Source: DATFDN01 sp035685165 (GTDB taxonomy: Bacteria > Pseudomonadota > Alphaproteobacteria > Acetobacterales > Acetobacteraceae). From it: 64,000 nt of DNA. Positions 25,249 to 42,390 of the stretch are shown in pieces. Under the pieces are notes generated by a model. That model made no database searches. It was not told the DNA's origin and was given only the letters and a program-made list of their open reading frames with translations. Positions within the stretch are counted from its first letter, which is position 1. Each line of letters starts with the position of its first letter. The stretch spans positions 334,659 to 398,658 of the forward strand of contig DASRBI010000019.1 in assembly GCA_035685165.1 (NCBI GenBank). The letters are read 5' to 3'. The position numbers and the translations under genes were made by a program.

Positions 25249-26223
25249 TCATGCGGGTGTCGTCGCCGGCACGGCGTGGGCCGGCAGGGCGGCGAGCCAG
25301 CGTTCGGCCTCGAGCGCGGCCATGCAGCCGGTCCCGGCGGCCGTCACCGCCTGGCGAAACACCTTGTCCTGCACATCCCCGGCGGCGAACACGCCCTCGA
25401 CCGAGGTGCGGGTGCTGCCCGGCGCGGTGAGGATGTAGCCCTCCTCGTCCCTGGCCACCTGGCGCGCGAACACCGCCGTGTTCGGCACATGGCCAATGGC
25501 GACGAACAGGCCGTCGGTCTCGATCCGCCGCTCGGCGCCGGTCCGTGTATCGGCCAGGCGGAGCCCGGTGACGGTCTCGGGCACGCCGCCGCCGAGCACC
25601 TCCACGACCACCGCGTTCCAGATTACCGAGATCTTGGGGTTCGCGAACAACCGGTCCTGCAGGATTCTCTCCGCGCGCAGGGCGTCGCGCCGGTGGATCA
25701 GGGTCACGCTCGCGGCATGGTGGGTGAGGTAAAGCGCCTCCTCGACCGCCGTGTTGCCGCCACCCACCACCGCGACGCGCTTGCCGCGGAAGAAGAACCC
25801 GTCGCAGGTCGCGCAGGCCGAAACGCCGCGGCCTTGCAGCCGCTGCTCGGACGGCAGGCCGAGCCAGCGCGCCTGCGCGCCGGTGGCGATGATGACCGCA
25901 TCCGCCGTATGGAGGGCGCCGCCGTCCAGCCGGCAGCGGAACGGGCGGGCGACGAAATCGACCTCGACGACGAGGTCATGGACGATCCGCGTGCCGACAT
26001 GCTCGGCCTGGGCGGCCATCTGCTCCATCAGCCACGGGCCCTGTATCGCCTCGGCGAAGCCCGGATAGTTCTCGACGTCGGTCGTGATCATGAGCTGTCC
26101 GCCGGGCTGGAGGCCCGCGATCAGCGTCGGAGCAAGATTCGCGCGGGCGGCGTAGATCGCGGCCGTGTATCCGGCCGGGCCGGCGCCGAGGATCAGCACG
26201 CGGCTGTGAACGGGATCGGGCAT
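25249..26223 (-). CDS. trxB: Thioredoxin reductase
   Basis: 324 residues. The FAD-binding motif is VLILGAGPAGYTAAIYAARA, the redox-active pair is Cys137/Cys140 in ACATCDGFF, the NADPH-binding motif is RVAVVGGGNTAVEEALYL, and GVFAAGDVQDKVFRQAVTAAGTGCMAALEAERWL is the FAD site near the C-terminus. It reduces thioredoxin with NADPH in the cytosol. It is divergent from the rplK operon. Confidence 0.95.
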   Translation of the reverse strand: MPDPVHSRVLILGAGPAGYTAAIYAARANLAPTLIAGLQPGGQLMITTDVENYPGFAEAIQGPWLMEQMAAQAEHVGTRIVHDLVVEVDFVARPFRCRLDGGALHTADAVIIATGAQARWLGLPSEQRLQGRGVSACATCDGFFFRGKRVAVVGGGNTAVEEALYLTHHAASVTLIHRRDALRAERILQDRLFANPKISVIWNAVVVEVLGGGVPETVTGLRLADTRTGAERRIETDGLFVAIGHVPNTAVFARQVARDEEGYILTAPGSTRTSVEGVFAAGDVQDKVFRQAVTAAGTGCMAALEAERWLAALPAHAVPATTPA

Positions 26224-26438
26224 CGGGTGGGAAATCCGTGGGCGAGCGCACCGCTATATCGGCGGCATGCCGTGCCGCGGCAAGCTCACGGGACTAGACG
26301 CGGGGCGCGCGATCCACTAAAGCCCCGCGCTTCACTCGGAGCGCGGGAGGCGCTGCGGCCGGTTTCGCTCGTCCCGGGCGAAGGCGGCCGGTGCCGTTTG
26401 CACCGCGGTCCCTTCGGCGGAAGGCGGGCCAGGGATCG

Positions 26439-26873
26439 ATGGCGAAGAAGATCGTCGGCTACATCAAACTGCAGATTCCCGCGGGCAAGGCGAACCCCTC
26501 GCCGCCCGTTGGCCCCGCGCTCGGCCAGCGCGGGCTGAATATCATGCAGTTCGTAAAGGATTTTAATGCGGCGACTCAGAACATGGAGCCGGGAATGCCG
26601 ATCCCGGTGGTGATCACTGCCTATGCCGACCGCACCTACACCTTCATCACCAAGACCCCGCCCAACAGCTATTTCCTGAAGAAGGCGGCGGGGCTTGAGA
26701 AAGGCTCGACCGCGCCGGGCAAGGGGGCGACGGTAGGGCGTGTGACCACCGCCCAGCTCCGCGAGATCGCGGCGCAGAAGATGAAGGACATGAACTGCAC
26801 CGACATCGAGGCGGCGATGCGGATGCTGGCCGGCTCCGCCCGCTCCATGGGCATGACCGTGGTGGAGGGCTGA
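26439..26873 (+). CDS. rplK: 50S ribosomal protein L11
   Basis: 144 residues starting MAKKIVGYIKLQIPAGKANPSPPVGPALGQRGLNIM, the conserved methyltransferase-target N-terminus of L11. It forms the GTPase-associated centre with 23S rRNA. The start at 26439 is preceded by an AGGG site; the longer frame to 26391 adds a non-conserved Arg-rich tail. It is the first gene of the rplKAJL-rpoBC cluster. secE and nusG, its usual upstream partners, are not here. No clear sigma70 promoter was spotted in the 215-base spacer after trxB. Confidence 0.97.
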   Translation: MAKKIVGYIKLQIPAGKANPSPPVGPALGQRGLNIMQFVKDFNAATQNMEPGMPIPVVITAYADRTYTFITKTPPNSYFLKKAAGLEKGSTAPGKGATVGRVTTAQLREIAAQKMKDMNCTDIEAAMRMLAGSARSMGMTVVEG

Positions 26874-26876
26874 ACG

Positions 26877-27569
26877 ATGGCGAAGATCGGCAAGCGCCTC
26901 AAGGCCGCCCTGGGCACCGTGGACCGGAGCCGCGCCTATCCTCTGGAGGAGGCGATCCGGCTGGTGAAGCAGAACGCCAAGGCCAAGTTCGACGAGACGA
27001 TCGAGATGTCGATGAATCTCGGCATCGACCCGCGCCACGCCGATCAGATGGTGCGCGGGCTGATCAGCCTGCCGAACGGCACCGGCAAGTCCGTGCGCGT
27101 CGGCGTGTTCGCCCGCGGGGCGAAGGCCGAGGAGGCGCAGGCCGCCGGCGCCGACGTGGTGGGGGCGGAGGATCTGGCCGAGAAGGTGCAGGCGGGGGAG
27201 ATCGACTTCGACCGCTGCATCGCCACCCCGGACATGATGGGCGTGGTCGGCCGCTTGGGTAAGATTTTGGGCCCGCGCGGGCTGATGCCCAACCCGCGCC
27301 TCGGCACGGTGACAATGGACGTGCGCGGGGCGGTGCAGGCGGCCAAGGGCGGGCAGGTGGAGTTCCGCGCCGAGAAGGCCGGTATCATCCATGCCGGCAT
27401 CGGCAAGGCGAGCTTCGACGAGGCGAAGCTGCTCGAAAACGCCAAGGCGCTGGCCGATGCGATCATCAAGGCCAAGCCCGCGGGCGCCAAGGGCACCTAT
27501 CTGCAGAAGGCCGCGCTCAGCTCCACAATGGGGCCGGGTGTGCGGCTCGATGTGTCCACGCTGGCTTGA
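26877..27569 (+). CDS. rplA: 50S ribosomal protein L1
   Basis: 230 residues: MAKIGKRLKAALGTVDRSRAYPLEEAIRLVK, GTGKSVRVGVFARG, ATPDMMGVVGRLGKILGPRGLMPNPRLGTVT. It forms the L1 stalk at the E site, and in E. coli also represses its own operon by binding the leader mRNA. It begins three bases after rplK, so the two are cotranslated. Confidence 0.97.
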   Translation: MAKIGKRLKAALGTVDRSRAYPLEEAIRLVKQNAKAKFDETIEMSMNLGIDPRHADQMVRGLISLPNGTGKSVRVGVFARGAKAEEAQAAGADVVGAEDLAEKVQAGEIDFDRCIATPDMMGVVGRLGKILGPRGLMPNPRLGTVTMDVRGAVQAAKGGQVEFRAEKAGIIHAGIGKASFDEAKLLENAKALADAIIKAKPAGAKGTYLQKAALSSTMGPGVRLDVSTLA

Positions 27570-27817
27570 ACGAGATACGCCCGTCCTGTGAGGGGCGGGC
27601 GGGCAGGGGGTCGCGCCGCAAGGCGGGGGCCTCCGACCTGTCCGAGACCGCACGTTTCCCGCGTAGGCGGGGATTAAGGGGCCGCGAGGCCCGCGCGCGA
27701 CAGACGGGGGTGTCCGGGAGTGTTCCTGGGCGGTTCCGGCTTCTCTGGCAGGCGAACGGCCTGGAGCAACCGGGCGCCGCGGTCCACACGCGGCGGCCCT
27801 GAAGAACGGAGGCGTCA
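27570..27817 (+). promoter_or_regulatory. Probable L10 leader region before rplJ
   Basis: A 248-base non-coding spacer at the position where bacterial L10(L12)4 autoregulatory leaders lie. It contains GC-rich inverted repeats, including GCCGCG...CGCGGC just before the rplJ ribosome site (about 27777-27800). The role is inferred from position; the kink-turn motif was not confirmed. Confidence 0.35.
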
Positions 27818-28357
27818 TTGGACCGCGCACAGAAGCGCGAATTCGTCGCCGGCCTCGCTCAGGTGTTCGCCGCGGCGCCGATGGTCGTCGTCACCCGCAA
27901 CAACGGGCTGACCGTGGCCGAGGCGACCGAGCTGCGACGCCGAATGCGGGCGGCGGGGGCGACCTACAAGGTCGCCAAGAACCGGCTGGCCTGGCGGGCG
28001 CTGGAAGGCACCGCCTACGCCGGCATTCAGCCCATGCTGCGCGGCCCGACGGCGCTCGCCTGGGCCGCGGATCCGGTCGCGGTGGCCAAGGCGGCGGTGG
28101 ACTACAGCAAGGCCAACGACCGCTTCGTCCTGGTCGGCGGATCGCTCGGCACGCGCCTGCTCGACCCAGAAGGGGTCCGCGCGCTGGCCGACCTGCCGAG
28201 CCTCGACGAACTGCGCGCACGGCTGGTGGGGATGCTCGCCACCCCGGCCACGCGGGTCGCCGGCGTGCTGCAGGCTCCGGCCGGGCAGGTCGCGCGGGTT
28301 TTCGCCGCGCTGGCGCGCAAGAACGAGGAAGGCGCGGCCGAGCCGGCCGCCGCCTGA
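27818..28357 (+). CDS. rplJ: 50S ribosomal protein L10
   Basis: 179 residues from a TTG start at 27818, fixed by a strong ACGGAGG site seven bases before it; no ATG is available nearby. The protein reads MDRAQKREFVAGLAQVFAAAPMVVVTRNNGL, LRRRMRAAGATYKVAKNRLAWRAL, and LLGMLATPATRVAGVLQAPAGQVARVFAA-like helices near the end that bind L7/L12 dimers. The rare start codon may help set L10 levels. It anchors the stalk of the 50S subunit. Confidence 0.95.
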   Translation: MDRAQKREFVAGLAQVFAAAPMVVVTRNNGLTVAEATELRRRMRAAGATYKVAKNRLAWRALEGTAYAGIQPMLRGPTALAWAADPVAVAKAAVDYSKANDRFVLVGGSLGTRLLDPEGVRALADLPSLDELRARLVGMLATPATRVAGVLQAPAGQVARVFAALARKNEEGAAEPAAA

Positions 28358-28439
28358 CAGGACTGCAAGCAGGGCAAGCAGGGCAAGCCAAACGGCTTGA
28401 ACGGAACCACTCAGGGTTTAGATTAGGGGTCACACGAAT

Positions 28440-28826
28440 ATGGCTGATCTGCAGAAGCTGGTCGACGAGCTGTCGAGCCTCACGGTGCTAGAGGCTGCGG
28501 AGCTCTCCAAGTTGCTCGAGGACAAGTGGGGCGTCTCCGCCGCCGCGCCGGTCGCGGTGGCTGCAGCGCCCGCTGCCGGGGGCGCGGCTGCTGCCGCGGC
28601 GCCGGCCGAGGAGCAGACGGAGTTCACCGTCATCCTGGCCGCCGCGGGCGACAAGAAGATCAACGTCATCAAGGAGATCCGTGCCATTACCGGACTTGGC
28701 TTGAAGGAGGCCAAGGATCTGGTCGAGGGCGCGCCGAAGACGGTGAAGGAAGGCGTGAACAAGGACGAGGCCGCCAAGATCCGCAAGCAGCTCGAGGACC
28801 AGGGCGCCAAGGTCGAGGTCAAGTAA
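28440..28826 (+). CDS. rplL: 50S ribosomal protein L7/L12
   Basis: 128 residues. An N-terminal dimer domain (MADLQKLVDELSSLTVLEAAELSKLLEDKWGV), an Ala/Pro hinge of about 25 residues, and the C-terminal domain EFTVILAAAGDKKINVIKEIRAITGLGLKEAKDLVEGAP that recruits elongation factors. It follows rplJ by 82 bases, which include a short tandem CAAGCAGGG repeat. Confidence 0.97.
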   Translation: MADLQKLVDELSSLTVLEAAELSKLLEDKWGVSAAAPVAVAAAPAAGGAAAAAAPAEEQTEFTVILAAAGDKKINVIKEIRAITGLGLKEAKDLVEGAPKTVKEGVNKDEAAKIRKQLEDQGAKVEVK

Positions 28827-28905
28827 GGCCGATTGCGCGACAACCGAGGATCCGCCGGCCCACGCGCCGGCGCCGACGGATGAACCGGGCGGCCTTCGGG
28901 CCGGG

Positions 28906-28935
28906 GCGGGCGGAAACCCTCGCGTTTCCGCCCGC
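28906..28935. promoter_or_regulatory. 12-bp hairpin between rplL and rpoB
   Basis: GCGGGCGGAAAC and GTTTCCGCCCGC form a perfect stem around a six-base loop. It lies in the 253-base spacer between rplL and rpoB, where other bacteria have a partial attenuator or an RNase III site that lowers polymerase expression relative to L7/L12. No T-run follows. Confidence 0.5.
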
Positions 28936-29079
28936 TCACCCGTTTCCGGCGGAGCGGACATTGGCCGGAAGCACCATTCCGGCGGGACTGAGCCTTGGGC
29001 GGCCGGGGGCAGAGGGAGCGAGGGCCGCAAAGGGGAAGGGGGCTGACCCTTCCGGCAACAGGGGCGAGCAGGACGATCG

Positions 29080-33261
<4,182 letters not shown>

Positions 33262-33280
33262 GGCTGGGACTGACTAAACC

Positions 33281-33393
33281 CGTCATCGCGAGCCGCCGCG
33301 CAGCGGCGGCGTGGCGATTCAGGGAGCCAGCACCGGTACTGCGGCCCTGGATTGCTTCGCCCGCACTGACGCGCGGGCTCGCAATGGCGAGGA
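33281..33393. repeat. Dispersed palindromic element between rpoB and rpoC
   Basis: CGTCATCGCGAGCC at one end and GGCTCGCAATGGCGAGG at the other are reverse-complementary, and GGCGATTCAGGG pairs with CCCTGGATTGCTTCGC inside. This matches the GTCATTGCGAGC...GAAGCAATCCAGGG class of small mobile-looking palindromes common in alphaproteobacteria. A partial copy lies at 8461. It sits in the 178-base rpoB-rpoC spacer. Confidence 0.75.
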
Positions 33394-33439
33394 TGAGCGC
33401 TTCCGACCGGAAGTTTTCCCCTTTCAGGGTGAGATACGC

Positions 33440-37600
<4,161 letters not shown>

Positions 37601-37615
37601 GCTGCAATGGCTATT

Positions 37616-37656
37616 GGGGCCGGCTGCCAACCGGCGGCTGGCCCCCTTGTTTTTTG
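37616..37656 (+). terminator. Rho-independent terminator of the rpoBC operon
   Basis: The stem GGGGCCGGCTGCC / GGCGGCTGGCCCC (13 pairs, two of them G-U) with a four-base loop is followed by CTTGTTTTTT. It lies 15 bases after the rpoC stop. Confidence 0.85.
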
Positions 37657-37659
37657 GAA

Positions 37660-38002
37660 GCAGCGGATGGGCGGAAATTAACCGCCGCAGGACCACTTGG
37701 CCGCGGCCTTCCAACGTAGGAGGTGCGGGCAGGACAAAGTTGGACTGGCGGCGAGCTAAGCGATCGCGTCTGCCTTTCGATGAGGACGGCCCACGCCTTC
37801 AGGTCGGCGGAGCACCGCACTGTGTGACCGACGATCCGCCGCCAGAGCTTGCTAGGCAGATAGTTCGGCAAATGCGACGTTAGCAAAAAAGGGTGCCGAG
37901 CCACTCGTTGCCGAGCACGGCGATGAAATCCGTCGGCGTTTGGTGCTGTGGCCGTTTCCGGCCTTCTGGCACCCAAGAGCACCAGCCGTCGGCGCCTCGG
38001 AT
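37660..38002. other. Gene-free spacer
   Basis: About 340 bases after the rpoC terminator. Open frames exist on both strands, but their translations are Arg/Pro-rich or lack any recognisable pattern. I see no RNA gene or repeat here. Confidence 0.4.
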
Positions 38003-38113
38003 TTACCAGCGGTAACCGTGATAACCCCACTACGGCCCGCCGAATACCACGAGCACGAAGATGAGCGGCCGCAGAGTAGGATGCTGTCGCCGCGCCGTCG
38101 CCATAATCGCCAT
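38003..38113 (-). pseudogene. Small membrane-protein ORF split by an amber codon
   Basis: An ATG at 38113 opens a 27-codon frame (MAIMATARRQHPTLRPLIFV then LVVFGGP) that meets TAG at 38030-38032. The same frame continues at once with WGYHGYRW and a TAA. The hydrophobic LIFVLVVFGG followed by aromatic GYHGYR mirrors the end of the ORF just upstream (SGVGYYGYRCS), so the amber codon probably interrupts a formerly longer small membrane protein. Sequencing error or read-through are alternatives. Confidence 0.4.
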
Positions 38114-38115
38114 AA

Positions 38116-38262
38116 TTAGGAGCAACGGTAGCCGTAGTAGCCGACGCCGCTCAGCAGCAGCCGGATGATTACGGTCCAGAACAGGAACCAGAGCCACTCC
38201 GGCGCGCCTCGGAATAATCGTCTCCCGAGCGCGGCAACTCCCCGAACGGTTCCCCCAGCCAT
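38116..38262 (-). CDS. Small hydrophobic protein with GYYGYR ending
   Basis: 48 residues: MAGGTVRGVAALGRRLFRGA, then PEWLWFLFWTVIIRLLLSGV as a single membrane span, then GYYGYRCS. It is too short for routine gene finders. The layout (one hydrophobic helix plus a Gly/Tyr-rich tail) resembles families of tiny inner-membrane proteins of unknown function seen in Acetobacteraceae-like genomes. It lies two bases upstream of the amber-split copy and reads divergently from the rpsL promoter. No strong ribosome site was seen, so expression is uncertain. Confidence 0.4.
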   Translation of the reverse strand: MAGGTVRGVAALGRRLFRGAPEWLWFLFWTVIIRLLLSGVGYYGYRCS

Positions 38263-38285
38263 GCGCTGCGGGGCTTAACTCCCGG

Positions 38286-38314
38286 TTGACACCTCTCCGG
38301 CACGCCACTAGGTT
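38286..38314 (+). promoter_or_regulatory. Sigma70-type promoter of the str operon
   Basis: TTGACA (38286-38291), a 17-base spacer, and TAGGTT (38309-38314). The -35 is a consensus match and the spacing is optimal. It lies 226 bases before rpsL, leaving a long GC-rich leader. Confidence 0.7.
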
Positions 38315-38539
38315 CCGCCGCCTTGGCCGACCCCGGCGTCACCGGCGGCCGTCGTTATCGCAGGCAGCATCGCGCGCGGCGCCGCTTCCGGCAGCAAGAC
38401 CGGAAGCCCAGGCCGCGGGCCAGCACCTCACCCGCAACCGCAGGCCGTTGGCCCGCGCGCGCGGGTTTCGCCCGTGGACGACGAAGCCGCCCGACCCGCC
38501 CCCCGGCACAGGGACCGAGAGTAGAGAAGACAGAGGCTC

Positions 38540-38911
38540 ATGCCGACGATCAACCAGCTCATTGCCCACGGGCGCGAGCCGCAGAAGACGCGCAACAAGG
38601 TGCCGGCCCTGCAAGGCTGCCCGCAGAAGCGCGGCGTCTGCACGCGCGTCTATACGACGACGCCCAAGAAGCCAAACTCGGCGCTGCGCAAGGTCGCCAA
38701 GGTGCGGCTGACCAACGGCTACGAGGTGGTGAGCTACATCCCGGGGGAAGGGCATAACCTTCAGGAGCACTCGGTCGTGCTGATCCGCGGCGGACGCGTG
38801 AAGGACCTACCGGGCGTTCGCTATCACATCCTGCGCGGCGTGCTGGATACCCAGGGCATCGCCAAGCGACGCCAGCGCCGCTCGCTCTACGGCGCTAAGC
38901 GGCCGAAGTAA
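38540..38911 (+). CDS. rpsL: 30S ribosomal protein S12
   Basis: 123 residues: MPTINQLIAHGREPQKTRNK, CPQKRGVCTRVYTTTPKKPN, GEGHNLQEHSVVLIRGGRVK. Lys43 and Lys88 (E. coli numbering with Met1) are unchanged, so streptomycin sensitivity is expected. It controls decoding accuracy at the A site. First gene of the str operon; rpsG follows 15 bases later. Confidence 0.98.
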   Translation: MPTINQLIAHGREPQKTRNKVPALQGCPQKRGVCTRVYTTTPKKPNSALRKVAKVRLTNGYEVVSYIPGEGHNLQEHSVVLIRGGRVKDLPGVRYHILRGVLDTQGIAKRRQRRSLYGAKRPK

Positions 38912-38926
38912 GGGGGACGAGGTCCA

Positions 38927-39403
38927 ATGTCCCGCCGCCGCCGCGCCGTCAAGCGCGAGATCCTGCCGGACCCGAAGTTCGGCGACGTCGTGCTGACGCG
39001 CTTCATGAACGCGCTCATGTACGACGGCAAGAAGTCGGTTGCCGAGACGATCGTCTATTCGGCACTCGACGTGTTGCGCAAACGGGGCGGCGCTCAGGCC
39101 GACCCGGTCAGGATGTTTCACGAGGCGCTGGACAACGTGAAGCCGGCGGTGGAGGTGCGCTCGCGGCGTGTGGGTGGTGCGACCTATCAGGTGCCGGTCG
39201 AGGTGCGAGCGGAGCGGCGGCAGGCGCTGGCGATCCGCTGGATCATCGACGCGGCGCGCAAGCGTGGCGAGCACACGATGGAGGACCGGCTCTCCAACGA
39301 GCTGATGGACGCGGTGAACAACCGCGGCGCGGCCGTGAAGAAGCGGGAAGACACGCATCGCATGGCAGAGGCCAACAAGGCCTTCAGCCATTACCGGTGG
39401 TAG
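38927..39403 (+). CDS. rpsG: 30S ribosomal protein S7
   Basis: 158 residues: MSRRRRAVKREILPDPKFGDVVLTRFMNALMYDGKKS, and AVEVRSRRVGGATYQVPVEV, the 16S rRNA-binding beta arm. It nucleates assembly of the 30S head. The next gene is tuf after 43 bases; fusA, which normally lies between them, is missing. Confidence 0.98.
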   Translation: MSRRRRAVKREILPDPKFGDVVLTRFMNALMYDGKKSVAETIVYSALDVLRKRGGAQADPVRMFHEALDNVKPAVEVRSRRVGGATYQVPVEVRAERRQALAIRWIIDAARKRGEHTMEDRLSNELMDAVNNRGAAVKKREDTHRMAEANKAFSHYRW

Positions 39404-39446
39404 CGGAATCAACTGAGGGACTGCGGGTCCACGGAGAACAGTAACG

Positions 39447-40637
<1,191 letters not shown>

Positions 40638-40650
40638 GGACTGAAGGCAC

Positions 40651-40689
40651 GCCGGCGCTCCGCCCAACGCGGGGCGCCGGCATTGTTTT
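40651..40689 (+). terminator. Terminator-like hairpin between tuf and rpsJ
   Basis: GCCGGCGCTCCGC pairs with GCGGGGCGCCGGC (13 pairs, one G-U) around CCAAC, followed by ATTGTTTT. It begins 14 bases after the tuf stop and ends 25 bases before rpsJ. It may end the str operon or act as an attenuator into the S10 operon. Confidence 0.75.
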
Positions 40690-40713
40690 GGCTGCCTCTG
40701 GACACGCGAGACG

Positions 40714-41022
40714 ATGGACAACCAGAATATCCGCATTCGCCTGAAGGCGTACGATCACCGCGTGCTGGACAACAGCACGAAGGAGATCGTGAACACGGCC
40801 AAGCGCACGGGCGCGCGGGTCCGGGGGCCGATCCCGCTGCCGACGCATATCGAGCGGTTCACCGTCAATCGCTCGCCGCATGTCGACAAGAAGAGCCGCG
40901 AGCAGTTTGAGATCCGCACACATCGCCGCCTGCTCGATATCGTGGAGCCGACGCCGCAGACGGTGGACGCGCTGATGAAGCTCGACCTCGCCGCCGGTGT
41001 GGATGTCGAGATCAAGATCTGA
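40714..41022 (+). CDS. rpsJ: 30S ribosomal protein S10
   Basis: 102 residues: MDNQNIRIRLKAYDHRVLDN, RTGARVRGPIPLPTHIERFT, SREQFEIRTHRRLLDIVEPT. Besides its place in the 30S head, S10 acts as NusE in antitermination. First gene of the S10 operon. The short distance to the upstream hairpin leaves little room for a separate promoter. Confidence 0.98.
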   Translation: MDNQNIRIRLKAYDHRVLDNSTKEIVNTAKRTGARVRGPIPLPTHIERFTVNRSPHVDKKSREQFEIRTHRRLLDIVEPTPQTVDALMKLDLAAGVDVEIKI

Positions 41023-41032
41023 GGCCGCGACC

Positions 41033-41716
41033 ATGCGAACCGGATTACTCGCCAGGAAGCTCGGCATGACGCGGATTTTCCGCGACGATGGCACGCATGT
41101 ACCGGTCACGGTGCTGCATGTGGATGCGCTGCAGGTCATCGCCGCGCGTACGGCCGAGAAGGACGGCTACACGGCGGTCCAGCTCGGCTGGGGAAAGGCG
41201 AAGGTAAAGAACGTCAGCAAACCCAATCGCGGCCATTTCGCTAAGGCGAAGGTGGAGCCGAAAGCGAAGCTCGCCGAGTTCCGCGTCGCGGCCGATGCGC
41301 TGCTCGAGCCGGGCGCAACGCTTTCGGCGGCGCATTTCGTGGTCGGCCAGCGCGTGGACGTAGCCGGGATCACCAAGGGCAAGGGCTTCGCCGGAGCGAT
41401 GAAACGCTGGAACTTCGGTGGCCTGGAGGCAAGCCACGGCGTTTCGATCAGCCATCGCAGCCACGGCTCGACCGGCAACCGCCAGGACCCGGGCAAGGTG
41501 TTCAAGAACAAGAAGATGGCTGGCCATCTCGGCGACGAGCGCGTGACGACCCTCAACCTGGAGGTTGCCGCCGTCGATGCCGAGAAGGGGCTGTTGATGC
41601 TGCGCGGCGCCGTGCCAGGTCCCAAGGGCGGGTTCGTGCTGGTCCGCGACGCGGTGAAGCGCACGCGGCCGGCGGACGCGCCCTATCCGGCCGCGCTGAT
41701 CGAAGCGGCGGCATAG
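41033..41716 (+). CDS. rplC: 50S ribosomal protein L3
   Basis: 227 residues from MRTGLLARKLGMTRIFRDDGTHVPVT at 41033; the open frame begins 12 codons earlier inside rpsJ. FAGAMKRWNFGGLEASHGVS and HRSHGSTGNRQDPGKVFKNK form the loop reaching the peptidyl-transferase centre. An early-assembly protein of the 50S subunit. Confidence 0.97.
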   Translation: MRTGLLARKLGMTRIFRDDGTHVPVTVLHVDALQVIAARTAEKDGYTAVQLGWGKAKVKNVSKPNRGHFAKAKVEPKAKLAEFRVAADALLEPGATLSAAHFVVGQRVDVAGITKGKGFAGAMKRWNFGGLEASHGVSISHRSHGSTGNRQDPGKVFKNKKMAGHLGDERVTTLNLEVAAVDAEKGLLMLRGAVPGPKGGFVLVRDAVKRTRPADAPYPAALIEAAA

Positions 41717-41730
41717 GGGAAGCAGGACGG

Positions 41731-42390
41731 ATGCAGGTCGCGATCCGAACGTTGGACAACACCGAGGCCGGCACAGCTGAGCTGCCGGACGAGCTGTTCG
41801 CTGCCACGCCGCGCGCCGATATCATGGCGCGCGTCGTTCACTGGCAGCTGGCCAAGCGCCGCGCTGGTACGCACAAGGTGAAGGGGCTTTCTGAGGTACA
41901 GGGTACCACCAAGAAGCCTTATCGCCAGAAGGGCACCGGCAACGCCCGCCAGGGCAGTTTGCGCGCGCCGCAGTTCCGCAAGGGCGGTGTGGTGCACGGG
42001 CCGGTGGTGCGCTCGCACGAATACAGGCTGAACAAGAAGGTGCGACGGCTCGGGCTGATTTCCGCGCTGTCGCAGAAACAGGCCGAGGGCAAGCTGATCA
42101 TTCTGGAGGCGGCGCGTGCCGCCGAGGGCGCCAAGACGCGCGAGCTAGCCCGCAAGTTGAAAGCACTTGGCTGGAAGTCGGCGCTGATCGTCGATCGCGC
42201 GGTCGATGCTGACTTCCTGCGCGCCAGCCGCAACATCCCCGGTGTGGATGTGCTGCCGACGATCGGCGCGAACGTTTACGACATATTGCGTCACGACGTG
42301 CTGGCGATAACTGTGCCTGCGATCGCGGGGCTTGCCGAGCGGTTGAACGGCGTCAAGACCGAGGCAGGGGCCGGGGAGCAGGTGCCATGA
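41731..42390 (+). CDS. rplD: 50S ribosomal protein L4
   Basis: 219 residues; the extended loop GTTKKPYRQKGTGNARQGSL RAPQFRKGG lines the exit tunnel and is where macrolide-resistance mutations occur elsewhere. In E. coli L4 also represses the S10 operon. Overlaps rplW by four bases. Confidence 0.97.
   Translation: MQVAIRTLDNTEAGTAELPDELFAATPRADIMARVVHWQLAKRRAGTHKVKGLSEVQGTTKKPYRQKGTGNARQGSLRAPQFRKGGVVHGPVVRSHEYRLNKKVRRLGLISALSQKQAEGKLIILEAARAAEGAKTRELARKLKALGWKSALIVDRAVDADFLRASRNIPGVDVLPTIGANVYDILRHDVLAITVPAIAGLAERLNGVKTEAGAGEQVP

Noticed and set aside
33311..33439. N-terminal extension of rpoC by 43 codons
   Set aside because: The extra codons fall within the palindromic repeat, and conserved beta' sequence begins at 33440 with its own ribosome site.
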